Shown here: piece after piece, positions 45,676-57,615 of the stretch
How positions within the stretch are numbered: the stretch's first letter is position 1
How the letters are laid out: every line of letters begins with the position of its first letter
NCBI GenBank assembly: GCA_028564705.1
Contig: JAPXFQ010002662.1
Location: forward strand, 1,178,001-1,242,000
Length of the DNA: 64,000 nucleotides
Source of the DNA: Apricaphanius iberus
Taxonomy: Eukaryota > Chordata > Actinopteri > Cyprinodontiformes > Aphaniidae
Direction: 5' to 3'
The notes under the pieces: model-generated
Seen by the model: the letters and a program-made list of their open reading frames with translations, nothing else
Database searches by the model: none
Told to the model about the DNA's origin: nothing
Program-made: the position numbers and the translations under genes

Positions 45676-45972
45676 TTTCAGTATTTTATCCGAGAAGATT
45701 TCACTATGTTATATGAGAGGGTTTCACTGTGTTATATGAGAAGAGTTCACTATGTTATAGGAGAGGGTTTCACTATATTATATGAGAGGGTTTCACTATG
45801 TTACATGAGAGGGTTTCACTGTTATATGAGAGGATTTCACTATGTTATATGAGAGGGTTTCACTATATTATATGAGAAGATTTCAGTATGTTATATGAGA
45901 GGGTTTCACTATACTATATGAGAAGATTTCACTATGTTATATGAGAGGGTTTCACTATGTTATATGAGAGGA
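45676..45972. repeat. 23-bp minisatellite, about 13 copies
   Basis: Unit TTATATGAGAGGGTTTCACT plus ATG, with AAGA for GAGGG variants. It directly abuts the truncated pol frame of the BEL/Pao element. Confidence 0.9.
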
Positions 45973-47955
45973 TATTTCAGTTTTAGTTTCTCTTTGAAGG
46001 ATGTGACAACATGTATGAGTCTAGCTAAAACTCTGCACAATCTGGTCCAGTCAGAGAATCTCTGAAACCGTTCAGAACCTAGCTGTAGTTCTAAAGCTGC
46101 AGTTTTCAACACTTTGATCTCTAGACGTAGCTCTTTGTCCATCTCAGGTTCGACGAGCGTGAAAGTGGCAGTGTTTGGTCTCACATGTGAGTCAGAGTGT
46201 AGAAAGGATGGACCTGAAAACCAGGTACTCTTCTGCAGGTCAGTTGCTGGAATATATCTGGTAGCCTGGTCAGCTGGATTTAGCTCAGTTGGTACGTAAT
46301 GCCACTGGCTAGGGTGGGTAGATGTTCGAATGCGTGTAACCCTGTTGGCAACATACATGTAGAATCTTTTGGAACTGTTGTGTATGTAGCCTAACACAAT
46401 TCTGCTGTCTGTGTAGAATGTCACACAGTCTACTTTGATGTCTAGCTCGTCTCTAATTAGCTCAAACATTTCCACTGCAAGTACAGCAGCGCAGAGTTCC
46501 AGGCGCGGTACCGTGTGTGCAGGACGGGGTGCTAGCTTGGACTTCCCCATTACAAACCCAATGTGGCTTGCTCCATCATTATCAATCGTACGCAGATAAG
46601 CTACTGCCCCAATAGCTAGAGTGGAGGCATCGGAAAATATGCACAGTTCTTTCAATTTCATTGCACCTAACCCATCTGGACTGTAGCACCTAGGTATTTG
46701 GAGGTGTTCAAGGGCTTGCAAAGAGTCTTTTCCAGGAGATCCAGATTTCATGTTTTTCAGGGGGCAGTGGTGTGTCCCAATCTCCTCCACCAGATGATAG
46801 CTCTCTGAGTAATGCTTTTCCTTGTATTGTTATGGGAACTACAAAACCGAGGGGGTCGTACAGGCTGTTGACCATTGATAATACTCCTCTGCGTGTAAAT
46901 GGCTTGATCTCACCAGATACCTTGTAGGTGAAACTGTCTGATTCCAGATTCCAACAGAGTCCTAAACTTCTTTGAACCGGAAGGGGGTCCACTCCTAGGT
47001 TTAAATCTTTTAAATCTTTTGCCCGATCCTCAGGAGGGAATGCTTCCATAACTTGGCTACAGTTTGATGCCACTTTATGAAGGCGTAGATTAGACTCTGC
47101 TAACATGTTCTGTGTTCTCACAAGCAAGTCCACTGCTTCTTCTGGTGTAGCAACTGACATGAGCCCGTCGTCGACATAAAACTGACGCTCAACAAACTCT
47201 CTAGCCTTAGATCCATGTTCTGTTTCTCCCTGCTGTGCCGCCCGTCTCATGCAATAAATGGCAACAGCGGGTGAAGGGCTGTTTCCGAACACATGCACCT
47301 TCATTCTAAACTCCCTTACGTTTTTTGTGATATCGTTATCCTCATACCACAAATAACGCAGAAAATCTCTATGTTGTTCCTGTATAACAAAACAGTAGAA
47401 CATTTGTTGCACGTCCGCTGTCAGCGCTATGGGCTCTTTGCGAAAGCGCAGCAGCACTCCTAACAGGGAGTTGTTTAGATCCGGACCGCTGAGAAGAACT
47501 TGATTTAAAGAAGTTCCATCACATTCCGCGCTAGAATCAAAAACAACGCGTATTTGTTCTGGCTTCTGCGGGTGATATACACCGAACGTAGGCAGATACC
47601 AATGTTCTTTATTTTTTGGTAAGGGAGGAGCGGAGTCCGCCTGATCGTTATCCAACATTTTTTGCACGAATTGATATAATGATTTTTCATCTCAGTTTTC
47701 TTCTCTAACATCTTCCGGAGAGAACAGAGGCGCTTTAAAGCGTGCTCTCTGTTGTCTGGGAGCCTCCTTCTCGGAGAGCGAAAAGGTAAAGGTGCTACCC
47801 AGCTGTTCTCATCGTTTTGATGAACCTCATTGTCCATGATTGTCAGGAATGTTTTATCATCGATGGACATGGCCTGTTTGTCATCACGCTCAGATCTAAC
47901 AAACACAGTGTCCCAAACTGTTTGTGACTCTGTTAGTGTTTCTGTTGCTCTCATA
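45960..47955 (-). pseudogene. BEL/Pao reverse transcriptase and RNase H region
   Basis: Three overlapping frames (47954-47505, 47667-46708, 46790-45960) cover one protein, implying at least two frameshifts. RT motifs: VFDSSAECDGTSLNQVLLSG, ALTADVQQMFYCFVI, FGNSPSPAVAIYCMRRA and FYVDDGLMSV (catalytic YVDD, about 47170). RNase H-like part: LCIFSDASTLAIGAVAYLRT, AAVLAVEMFELI, FYTDSRIVLGYI. It ends in KEKLKLKYPL directly at the minisatellite; the zinc finger/integrase core is absent. Confidence 0.8.
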
Positions 47956-49335
47956 GTCCTCCTTAACGTGAATTATGCTTGGACAAGGCTCAAAATAAGA
48001 CGTTCGGCCGTTCTCTAATGTATGTGTTTTGTAAACGTTCACATCTGCCTGACTGTGCACTTTTCCTAAACACACCTCGCCCACAATAACCCAACCTAAG
48101 TCTAGCCTTTGAGCATAAGGTGAATTATTTGGCCCATTAATTTGCTCACGTACCTTATGAACCCTGAGTATGTCCCTGCCGAGGAGTAAGAGAATGGGGG
48201 CGTGGTGGTCAATAGGTGGGATTTTGTCTACAACGGGAAGAAGATGTGGGTGATGCTGTGCGATCTCCGGAGAAGGTATTTCACTTCTGTCATCTGGAAC
48301 AGAGTCACATTCTATTAAAGGGGGAAGCTTGATCTCAACTTTTCCGTCCATGGATTCAAGGAAGAAGTTTTCTGCTCTCCTACCTGAGGTCAGTGCTTTA
48401 CCGGAGCAAATCTTGAGAGTATATGGAGTGGACTTAGCTTTGACTTTGAAAAGGCTAAAAAACTCAGACTTAGCCAATGACCTATTGGACTGCTCATCTA
48501 TTACAGCATACATTTTTCTGGCTTTCTCTTTGTGGCCTGCAGGATATACTTTGACCAAGCTGATCTTAGAACATGAACGAGAGCTGTCGTTTGGACCACA
48601 TACCTCCGTGCACTTTGACACAACTGGAGGAGAGCTCTCAGTTTGCTCCTCGTTGTTGATGTTTTCCAGCGGAGTGCTCCTTGAGGCAGGATCAGGGCCA
48701 GGATGCATCGCTGCTAAATGTTTAGGGCTGTCGCACTCCATACACTTAACTGCTGTTGAACAATCTTTTGCAATATGTCTAACAGATCCACAGCATCTAT
48801 AGCAGATGTGGTGCTCTTTCAAATAGGCCTGTCTTTCTTCAATAGGCTTACCTCTGAAAAGCTTACATTTCTTCAATGGGTGTGGTTTTTTGTGGATCGG
48901 GCACTGGCGATCTGGTTCTTCCATTTTCTCTGGACTGCGATTGTAATGATTCGGCTCAGCTGTAATGTCGGTTTTGTGTGCTGCCACTGTAGGTTTGCGA
49001 TTGTGAGGTCTTGGTTTTTCTATGTGAGAAAGAAGATGGCAGCTAGAATTAGACATAACAAAGCTTGGGTCGTTCTTCATTTTCGCTTGCTGCTGGACAA
49101 ACTGGGTGAGAACTGAAAAAGGAGGAAAAGACACATTATGAATCTCTTTATACTGCGTTCCCACACTCATCCATCTTTCCTGCAGGTTAAAAGGGAGTTT
49201 CTCAACTATTTGTCTGACTCCCCTAGCAGTGTCTAAGCATGCGAGTCCCGGGAGAGCACCATCTTGTTTTGCACATTGGAGTTCCATTAAGATGTCGCTA
49301 AACTCTTGTAACTTGACATTTTCTTTATTTGTCAT
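47896..49335 (-). pseudogene. BEL/Pao zinc-knuckle and protease region
   Basis: Contains HHICYRCCGSVRHIAKDC and KCMECDSPKHLAAMH (zinc knuckles, residues about 175-215) and then YAVIDEQSNRSLAKSEFF, the DUF1758-type aspartic protease with DEQS in place of the usual D.GS/D.QS active site, and LLLGRDILRVHKVREQ. The frame is lost at about 47900, where the coding sequence moves to another frame (ATETLTESQTVWDTVFVR). Confidence 0.75.
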
Positions 49336-50388
49336 TTTGGGAAAATCTTCAACCTTTTTTAGGAGCGCATCCTCAATGGCTTCAGATGCGCCGTAGCACT
49401 CTTAGAGGCGCTGCCTGACCATCTTGGCACCTGCTTCAGGATTTAGGGTGTGAACAGCACGAATGTGTTTGGCTTGTTCTGACGATTTCGGGCCTAACCA
49501 CCTGGTTAGCAAGTCTAATTCTTCTCTGGGAGACAAGCTTAGATCGTTGGTTGCACTAATAAATGAGGTTTTCCATGCCCAATAGTTCTCCGGTTTGTCA
49601 TCAAATTGCAAAAGTCCTGAGCTCACTAGTTCTTTTCTAATGAGGTATTTTGCAATATCTGGTGTGAGATTTGGCTCGGTTTTGTGATTGTAAAAATTAC
49701 CATTTGGACGTGCAGGGTTGAACTGACTTGTGTTGGTTATGCATGTGTATCCCGTTTGCTCCTTTGTAACTTCTCTTTTTACTGGAAGTAGTTTTGCTTG
49801 AGAGTTGGTTGTGAGGAGATTAATTATTTGACCACTGTCTTGTATGTTTACATAATTTTCCTTTTCCTCAAGAGGCTGCGCTGCATTGGACTGACTGTCT
49901 GACAAGAGAAACTCACATTGTTGTTCGACATATTCACTCGTACGCTGCAATGCGTTAATAGATTGCGGTTCCACGCAAGGTTCTCTGCAGGACTCCCCGC
50001 TCTGACACTCTACTTCTTCATATGCAGAGGCCTCAGCTTCAGCTGCAGCTATTTCTTTTTGGCACTTTAGGACATGTAGATTAGCATCCAGTTCAGCTTT
50101 CTGTTTAATCATGTGTGCCTCCTTTTCAGCAAAGACCAGTTGAGCCTGTGCTGCTTTTGCTTCAGCATATGCTCTAGCTGCTGCAGAACTGGTAGATGAA
50201 GAGGATGTACGCTGAGAAGGCTTTGTCGAAGCTCTGGATATCTGGGACCTGTTGTAGAATGTCTGCGACTGTTGCTGCATTTCAGCTTGTTCAGTGATGA
50301 CCTCCTGTTGTTGGTCGACACTGGTTGCTTCAGCTGGATGCTGTTCAGCATAGTCTTTCAGATAATTTTTTCCTGAGCGCAGACTCAT
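49336..50388 (-). pseudogene. BEL/Pao gag-like region
   Basis: Starts MSLRSGKNYLKDYAEQHP. An Ala/Glu/Lys-rich coiled-coil-like stretch covers residues 65-125 (AEKEAHMIKQKAELDANLH). The C-terminal part (PENYWAWKTSFI, LSPREELDLLTRWLGP, GAKMVRQRL) is the typical DUF1759-like gag domain of Pao/BEL elements. A TAA at 49402-49404 interrupts it inside the expected RL.ECYG motif; the same frame continues ECYGASEAIEDALLKK into the next part. Confidence 0.75.
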
Positions 50389-51584
50389 GATGCTGTTGTA
50401 GCTCTGTATGCTTAAACCGTCGAATAATCGGTTTTTTTACTGTGCTGCCCTCACTACGTGTAGCTAGGTGAAGCTAGACAGCCAGCGAATATTAAATTTA
50501 ACAAAGGAGGTCTTTCAGGCAAGGCTTGCTTTTGTTTATCCATGAAAGATTGTTTCCTTTATTGCATTCATTTTTCCCTTTTTGTAACTGAAACATACAA
50601 GAAAAAACAATCAGGCTAGCAGTGTATACACACTTCTAAATCACCCTGAAACTCACATGAGTTTATCAAATTATTTAAGTAACTTAAATAATTCTAAAAC
50701 AATTTAAGTTCTTTTCTGAACACATAATACTCACAAAAACGAAGGTTTACCAATGTTCAAACGTGTAGAGCACACCAAGCGTGAGAATGAGCTGTAATCT
50801 GACTTCTTACTCAAACAAAACTTAACCGACATCGTCTCAGAGGAAAATACAACAAAGATCTTTTGTATAAAGAGTGCTCACAACAAACCCCCAACTCAAA
50901 AACACACCACATTCCTTTTTTTCAATCACACATTTTTCTCTTCAAACTCGGCTGTGTTACATTGCGTCTAACAAAACAGCGATTGTTTGTATAAAAGATG
51001 GCTCACTTTGATCTGATTTTAATAGTAAAACGTTTTTAACCCTTTTTAACATAGATCTGCTGACTATTTATTAATCATTAACTTATTTTTATCTTCTTTA
51101 AAACAACCTATGAACTGAAAGATATTACCTTACACACAAAGGCATCACAGAAAAACTTAAGATTTAAAGCGTGAACTATTTTCTTCTAAAATACCCTTAT
51201 TCTATCCTTTGTCAGTCATATAAGGTTATCAATCAATTATTTTCTCTTTTCATTTTCTCTTTGTCTGTTTTTACTATGTTTGTTGGTATAAACCAGTTAT
51301 TTTAGAAATTTTATGATTCGCATCTAATGTTATACTACAGTTTTTTCTGTAGCCACATTTTTAAGGTCAGATTGAATTCAGATTTCAAACTTTGTATATT
51401 TTTCTTACAGGATTATAGTGTACACTTTTTGAGTGCACGTTTTTTCTCTATTTCTTGCGCTGATTTAATGCCAGCTTGTGGACAAATAGGCCATATATAA
51501 TTAACTCCACTATGGCAATTCAAAAACCCTAATTCCAGACCGGTCACCTACACACGCACTTCTAGCTTTCGGAGCTAGGTATTC

Positions 51585-51587
<3 letters not shown>

Positions 51588-51634
<47 letters not shown>
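51588..51634. repeat. (TA)n microsatellite
   Basis: Uninterrupted TA run of 46 bases. Confidence 0.95.
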
Positions 51635-51636
<2 letters not shown>

Positions 51637-51720
51637 TATTGTGTGCTTCTAGAAAACTCTACCCAGAATCCTTACGTACATCTTCCGGGATCTGCCATCG
51701 CGTATACTCCTAACAGCTGC

Positions 51721-53329
51721 TGAGATCCAATGTGGAGTCCTAGTTATATTTTGGCTTACTCTATTTGGCACATAATATCAGACGCAAATCTACCTTTAAT
51801 TAAACAGTTTTAGCATAGGCAACATTTCCAAAACATACATTTCCAAACCCAAAGCTGTTAAAACAAACTCAGGCCCTTACCGACATCACCCACATCAAGC
51901 CGTCTCGTCCACACATCGAGGAGAAAAATAATGTTCTTACCTTAATAGGTATTTTTGTTCGACTGGCCTTGACAGCCAGAGGAGCGCGGGTATGCCTGGC
52001 TGGCTTCGCCAGTAATGTTGGTTCTCAGGGTGTCATCAAGTATTGAAAAACATAGACACAGCTTTAGTGAATGGAAATGCAGCCTTGCAAATGTCACAAA
52101 AAGGTAGTTGTGGTATAAAACTATATTACAAATCAATTAGCTACAAAAATACCTGGTGTATAAATAAAATAAATTAATAAAAAAGAACCAAAGAAAATCC
52201 CACTGATCATAAGAAAAATTAAAAGTTAAAAAACAAAGTTATGTTGAGATGAAAACTCTTGTTCATTACATTTTACTTAAAAATTGCAACTGCAAGTGTT
52301 GTATTAAGTGTTGCAAAACTTTTTCTGTATATAGTTTTTTTGTTATCAAAACCATTGATCTGAAGCGCAATGCTGATGTTATGTAAATAGATTTCTAATC
52401 AGCAATAGATATAACAATTTCCAACCCATATCAGTTGCATGCTTAATAATACATACTGGTTAAAGCCATTTCAAGATAACCTAACCAACTTCCATGTTAA
52501 ATCCCGCCCACTTCCGGGTTAGACCCTGTCCAATCCGAGTACAGAAACAAATACAGATAATTCTTATGGTTAACAGATACAGATAATGCTCATCCCTAGA
52601 AAAAGCAGATTGGAGCGAGCTTTCACTAACAATTGAGCTGCGCAACAGGGCATGTTCTCCACATTGCTGGGAGCAAAGAACAGAGTTAGCTTCAGGTTAA
52701 AAATGGAAGGGCCAAGCTGGCGACTAGGCTGAGCCAAAAAGATGCAAACTATGATCAGTTTGTGGGGAAAAAAAGAGAAAACATGAAAAAAGATAAATAA
52801 AATGGGTTCTGCTCAGGATAAAACCAGTTGAAAAATACACGGATAATAAAAAAGCTACAAAAACACAGGCATGTGGCAACGCTAGTGAGCACATGGTATC
52901 ATGGCTTGAAAAAACATCAAACCAATAATAAACAATGTCTAAATTGTTCTGCCCTCTATCACTTCCCAGACACACAAGAGGAGAAATAAAATGAATCGGT
53001 TTGATCCCACTTGCCAGTGATGACTTGTCAGTCAAGGAAGATTGCCTAGTCCATGGCAAAAAAAGAGAAGGGAAAGAGTAGAAAAGTTGGACAAAAAGCC
53101 ATCAGCATGGCAAGATCTTTCTGAAACAGGGTTCTGTTGGCCGCAAATCAATTTCAAAGTTAGCCAGGGCCCACCTTAAAGAACTGTCTTGGAAAAGTTC
53201 TGCTGCCAGCGAATTTTGTGCCACATTTTTAGCTAAACTTAGATATGTTAATTTATATGTTAAATAAATTAGTTATTCTGTACTATCGTTGACATAAACA
53301 CTTTACCTATCTTCTATCTTCATCTACAG
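51721..53329. other. No gene recognised, one MITE end
   Basis: Around 52530-52600 repeated ACAGATA and GCTCATCCCTAG resemble the terminus of a fish hAT MITE. Otherwise short frames only. Confidence 0.35.
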
Positions 53330-53446
53330 TTGGTCTAAGCTGTGTGGGAAGGTTTCGCTGTGGTTCATCATCCCAGTGCGTTAGTGCCTTGGCTCAGTGT
53401 GATGGAACCGTGAACTGTGAAAACCATGAAGATGAGCTTGGCTGTG
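53330..53446 (+). CDS. Single exon encoding an LDL-receptor class A domain
   Basis: Preceded by CATCTACAG and followed by GTGAGG. The 117-bp exon has phase 1 at both ends, the usual arrangement for LDLRa modules. It reads LSCVGRFRCGSSSQCVSALA, QCDGTVNCENHEDELGCG: six Cys in the right spacing, and CDG..NC....DE where the calcium site usually has D at the Asn position. Similar modules occur in type II transmembrane serine proteases (TMPRSS group) and many LDLR-family proteins. No partner exon (SRCR, protease, transmembrane) was found within the window, so the host gene is unknown; it could be a decayed exon. Confidence 0.6.
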
Positions 53447-56400
53447 GTGAGGTGCCCTGGTCAAACACACTTCATTTTGTGCAGCTGAAACCAGATATAC
53501 ACACACTACAACATACTATTTTTTTCTTTTAACTGTCTGACATCAAATTAGTCGAAAATGTTTTTCTGTTTAAGGTCAGTTAGGATTACTAGTATGATCC
53601 CTAAGCTCAGACGAAAATAATGAGACATTTTTTCCAGAGTTCTTTTTTACTTTCTTCAAAGTTTACATACATGTCCTTATTATTTTGTAGAACGGACTTT
53701 TGAGCTGTATAATGAGAATTTAAATTTTGAAAACTGTGTAATAGACTTGTTATCCCCTGAGCTCTGATTTCTTGATAAATGTCTTTAAATGTTCTGTTAA
53801 TATTTACATATGATGTTCTTTGATGATATATTTAGTGAACTGCATCAGTAGCTCTTCCCGCAAAACATGCACACACCCATTCAGAAAGACCAGCAGTGGA
53901 ATGAAATCCCTTACTGAGCATTCATGTTGTCAGATTTGCATTTTCTTGATGCACATTCAAAATCATCAAGCAGGATGTAGAATGAAAGGTGGAAAAGATC
54001 TAGTTACAATAAATGTTCAAATGTACACACAGAAGAAAGGCTTGATCTCAAGGTTTCGCTGTCTGGTTAAGAGACACATGCAGTTAAAACAGAAGTATGA
54101 TGGCAGCGGCAACTTAGGTGGAAGGAGCAGTGATGACCATGAACTGATTAAAAGTCCAACGGAGGTGTCTGTTGTTTGCAAAGTCAGTCATTTGAAGTTG
54201 GCACTGGGGTAAACATTAGTATCCTTTGATGTCACATCACTTTTTACCTGCATACCTACATCCGACGCCATGTTACAACAAAGGACCGACTTTATTCCAG
54301 ATCATATTTGCTCCTTACTCAACCTCTGCCTACACAACTTCTACAGGCAAAAACATTGATGTGCTATGGGATCCCTCATTTCTCCAATTGTGGTTTATCT
54401 CTAATGGAAGATGTACTGTAGAAAGAAGAACATTGAACACATTTAAAGAGTCGCCACGACTAATCGGATCACGTTTAAAATGCATTGTAGGAGCCTAAAG
54501 TGATCTTTAGGAATGCATAAATAAGTAACTGTTTAATCTTTATTGTTTTGAAAATATTAGAATATATGCAAAATCATAGAGGTAATGTTAATCATTTATT
54601 TTTCTTTATGAGCCTTTTGACAGAATAATTATTAGTATATTTAATTTAACAAGAGGAAGTGGGTGGGCCGATGGAGAGAGCAAAGACATATTCCAAACGG
54701 ATAGGGTGTGGAGCCGAAGCCGCACAGTTTCTTGACCTCCTCCCATGCCACCTGCTATTTGTGCGATAAAGAACTGAGAGATAAAACGTATGGATTTTTG
54801 TTGTTTGTTATAATCTTTCAGGAAACGGTAAAAGCGCAAGCAGAGTTTGAGTTTTTTTTCCTTTTCCCTTCCTTTTCGAAGAGGTGACGAGGTTATGGAG
54901 CGTCAGACTGGGTTTCCTCAGATGGAATTTATGGATCTATATGCATGTTATTGCAGGACCAAGCGGCTGATATAATATTTGAGTGTTACCTCGAAGTGTT
55001 ATGTAGTATCTAAAATAGTGTTTTCTAAGATGATAGCTCATTTAACGTTTATTAACTATATAAAACATAAAACATGGTTGCAGCAGACACATGATGTCTG
55101 CTAAGTGTAGTGAAATTACAATCAACACTGTTAATGTTGCAGCTATCAAGTAATATAACAGCCTCTTCAGTCAGGAGCTTCATTAAAACTATTGAATAGT
55201 CCTTAACGAAAGATCCTTCCTTCCCACAGCCATATATCATCTAAAGTAAGAAAAAACATTACATTCTGCCAAAATAAGTATTTTAATGCAAATATAAGAA
55301 TAATAAGCAGCAGTTTTTTTATTGCGACACCTGCACCTTGATGTCCTGTAAGCAGCAGCAGCAGCTGTACTAATTGTTCTGTGTATGAACAGATCAGAAC
55401 CAACCTCGAAGAAGCAGCTCCGGCCATAAAGGAGTCATATGAGAGAATCTATACATTTTGTTTCATCAATCCATGAATACCCCTGGATACCTAGGAGAGG
55501 AGGTGAAAAGCCAACATTTTGCGGGGATGGCTCTACTGTTGATGCTAATGTTAGCAGCTAACAAGCTAACTAGCTCACAGAGGCTACTGTCCGTGTTTGT
55601 CATCAGCCACAGCGGGCTTCCCTTTAAGAAGCTCAAATAATACTGCTGTATTGTTGTTAAAAATCTTCTCCAGAATTTTACAGGTAAGTTGTCGGGTCAC
55701 TGCTGATACTGCTTCTGGTGACTGCAACTGACCCAGACTGCGCATGTGCGTGAGGGGGAGAAAGGCAGACCAAGCATATGAAGGGCCGGCGACCATTTTA
55801 GGAGAAAAACAAGGCTTTTAAAAACAAAAAAGGATAATGTTGATTAACACATTTTTTGTTGACTATTTTACTTTTCAACGTTGTTGTGACAAATTGACAA
55901 ATCGTGGCAACCCTACTTTTGACTAAGGAGATCACAGCTGCAAACAACAAATATTGGGGGCATTTTCACTATCGCAACTTCAGGGTAATTTTACCGGAAC
56001 ATCCCAATACTCGCGTGTCTACATTTCATTGGGCCAGGCTGACAAGGCTTTTTTAGAGTTCATTTGGGCAGGTGTGAATGGGTAATCGAACTCTGATTCG
56101 GACCAACCAAACATACTCTTGTCCACCTAAAAATGGTGGTCTCGGTTCGATTGAAACAAACTCTGCTTCGGTATGATAGCATATGTGAATGGTAAACGGA
56201 TGGGGCTGCACCAAAAGAAAGTGGACTACTGTACAGGGCATCCTGGAAAAAGAAAATCTAAACAAACACTAATGCTGGATCTTGTACATACCTTGCTCAA
56301 CGTCTGTATAAGGAGGCCATCTGTACTGGAAGTTGTATTCAAGCGGTGCTAATGATAGCATAATGCTCATATAGAGCCTTTTCAGCCATCTTATATAAAA

Positions 56401-57318
56401 AACAACATTCTCCATTGTCCTCGGCCACATTCTATTTTAATCTTGAGTTAGTGCCACCACAGGTGGAGAGGTGAAATTGTTGCTCAAAGACCTGGACTTT
56501 CTGATAATAAAAAGCCAATGTGAATGCCAACCGCACCAGCTAAAAACAGCAACAATGTTGCAATTTCGGTCACCAATTGAACCGAGTGTACCGGAGTATC
56601 AGGTGTGAATGCAGCCTTAGAGGCAGTTGCAGGAATTGATGGAGTACCTGAATGGGCACATGTACTTGGAAATGGACCCATCATGTCAGATCAAACAGAA
56701 AGAAGCCCTTGCTTGTTGCGTATATATATATATATATACTGTATATCTATATCCTTGGACAGAATTGAAAAGACCTAGAACTAAAGTGTCATTTTAAGTA
56801 TATTTTCAGAACTTTGTCTTTAAAATAATATTAACAAGAAAGATTCTTAAAGGAATAGTTCACCGTTTTTACATACTGACATATGTTCTTACCTTACCTT
56901 AGACTAGTTGATATGTACCTGTCTGGTCTTTGTCTGTGCGCTCTGTTGTGCAAACGGAGCACAAACGCAGCCTCTTCCACATACGGTAGTAGCAGTTTAA
57001 AAGTTGTCCTGTTTCCAAGATGGGTCCTTGACCGGCCCTTGGTTGGTCCTTCACAGGTCCGTGATGATAATGTAATCCCCACACTATGACGTCTCAGTGA
57101 GGCCCCACCCCAAGGAGCCTGACTGAAATCCAGCTGCAATGTCTGTTTTGTCCACAGGGAGGAGCAGTGATTTTAATGTTCTGATCTCAGTAGTCTAAAC
57201 CCGGTGCCATGCCAAAGTCGTTATACCGACACAATCTGGATCCCCTGATACAGGAGCGCATTGGGGGAGAGGACAAAAAGAAGGAATGAAACAACAGCGT
57301 GTAGTTTGGAGGAAGAGA
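53447..57318. other. Long stretch without recognised gene
   Basis: No SRCR, protease or other exon recognised. At about 55950-56615 there is a MITE-like unit (TTCACTATCGC..ACCGG at the left; GTGAATGCAGCC at the right) with the fish motifs TCGAACTCTGATTCGGACC and AACCGAGTGTACCGG. An exon-like minus-strand frame at 55052-55240 (MIYGCGKEGSFVKDYSI...) follows a possible acceptor but matches nothing I know. Confidence 0.35.
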
Positions 57319-57615
57319 CAGCAGTCTGGTCATCTTTTTTTTTATAATATTTTATTTGTAAATTTTCAATATAATAGACAGGACAACAGACAGACTTTGA
57401 CATTATAAAAAAAAAAAAAACACATCACTGGCTCAAAAGAAGATAAACATAGACAAGTAGAGAGAAGGAAAACAGAAAAAAAAAAAAGAAAAAAAAAGGG
57501 TCCTGCTCAGAAACAGTATACCTTCACATATAGAACGTACCAGGTATTATATAAAAATCAAAATCAAAAACATGGGGTTATGTTGACAAAGATGTATGAG
57601 AGTTAAGTGTTACTT

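Larger units (their letters stand above)
45960..51720 (-). mobile_element. BEL/Pao LTR retrotransposon, 3'-truncated and decayed
   Basis: Gag, zinc knuckles, aspartic protease, RT and RNase H occur in order on the minus strand from 50388 to 45960. Integrase and the 3' LTR are missing. A candidate 5' LTR lies at about 50480-51714: the minus strand begins TGTTAGGAGTATACGCG, includes a (TA)n tract and has AATAAA near 50560. The LTR call is tentative because no second copy exists to compare. Confidence 0.75.

Noticed and set aside
45676..45972. Array of regularly spaced repeats as a regulatory or CRISPR array
   Set aside because: Contiguous 23-bp units without spacers; a minisatellite.
53820..54500. 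Two frames of 130 and 90 codons downstream of the LDLRa exon as further exons
   Set aside because: No SRCR or protease motif, no convincing splice sites, and composition looks random.
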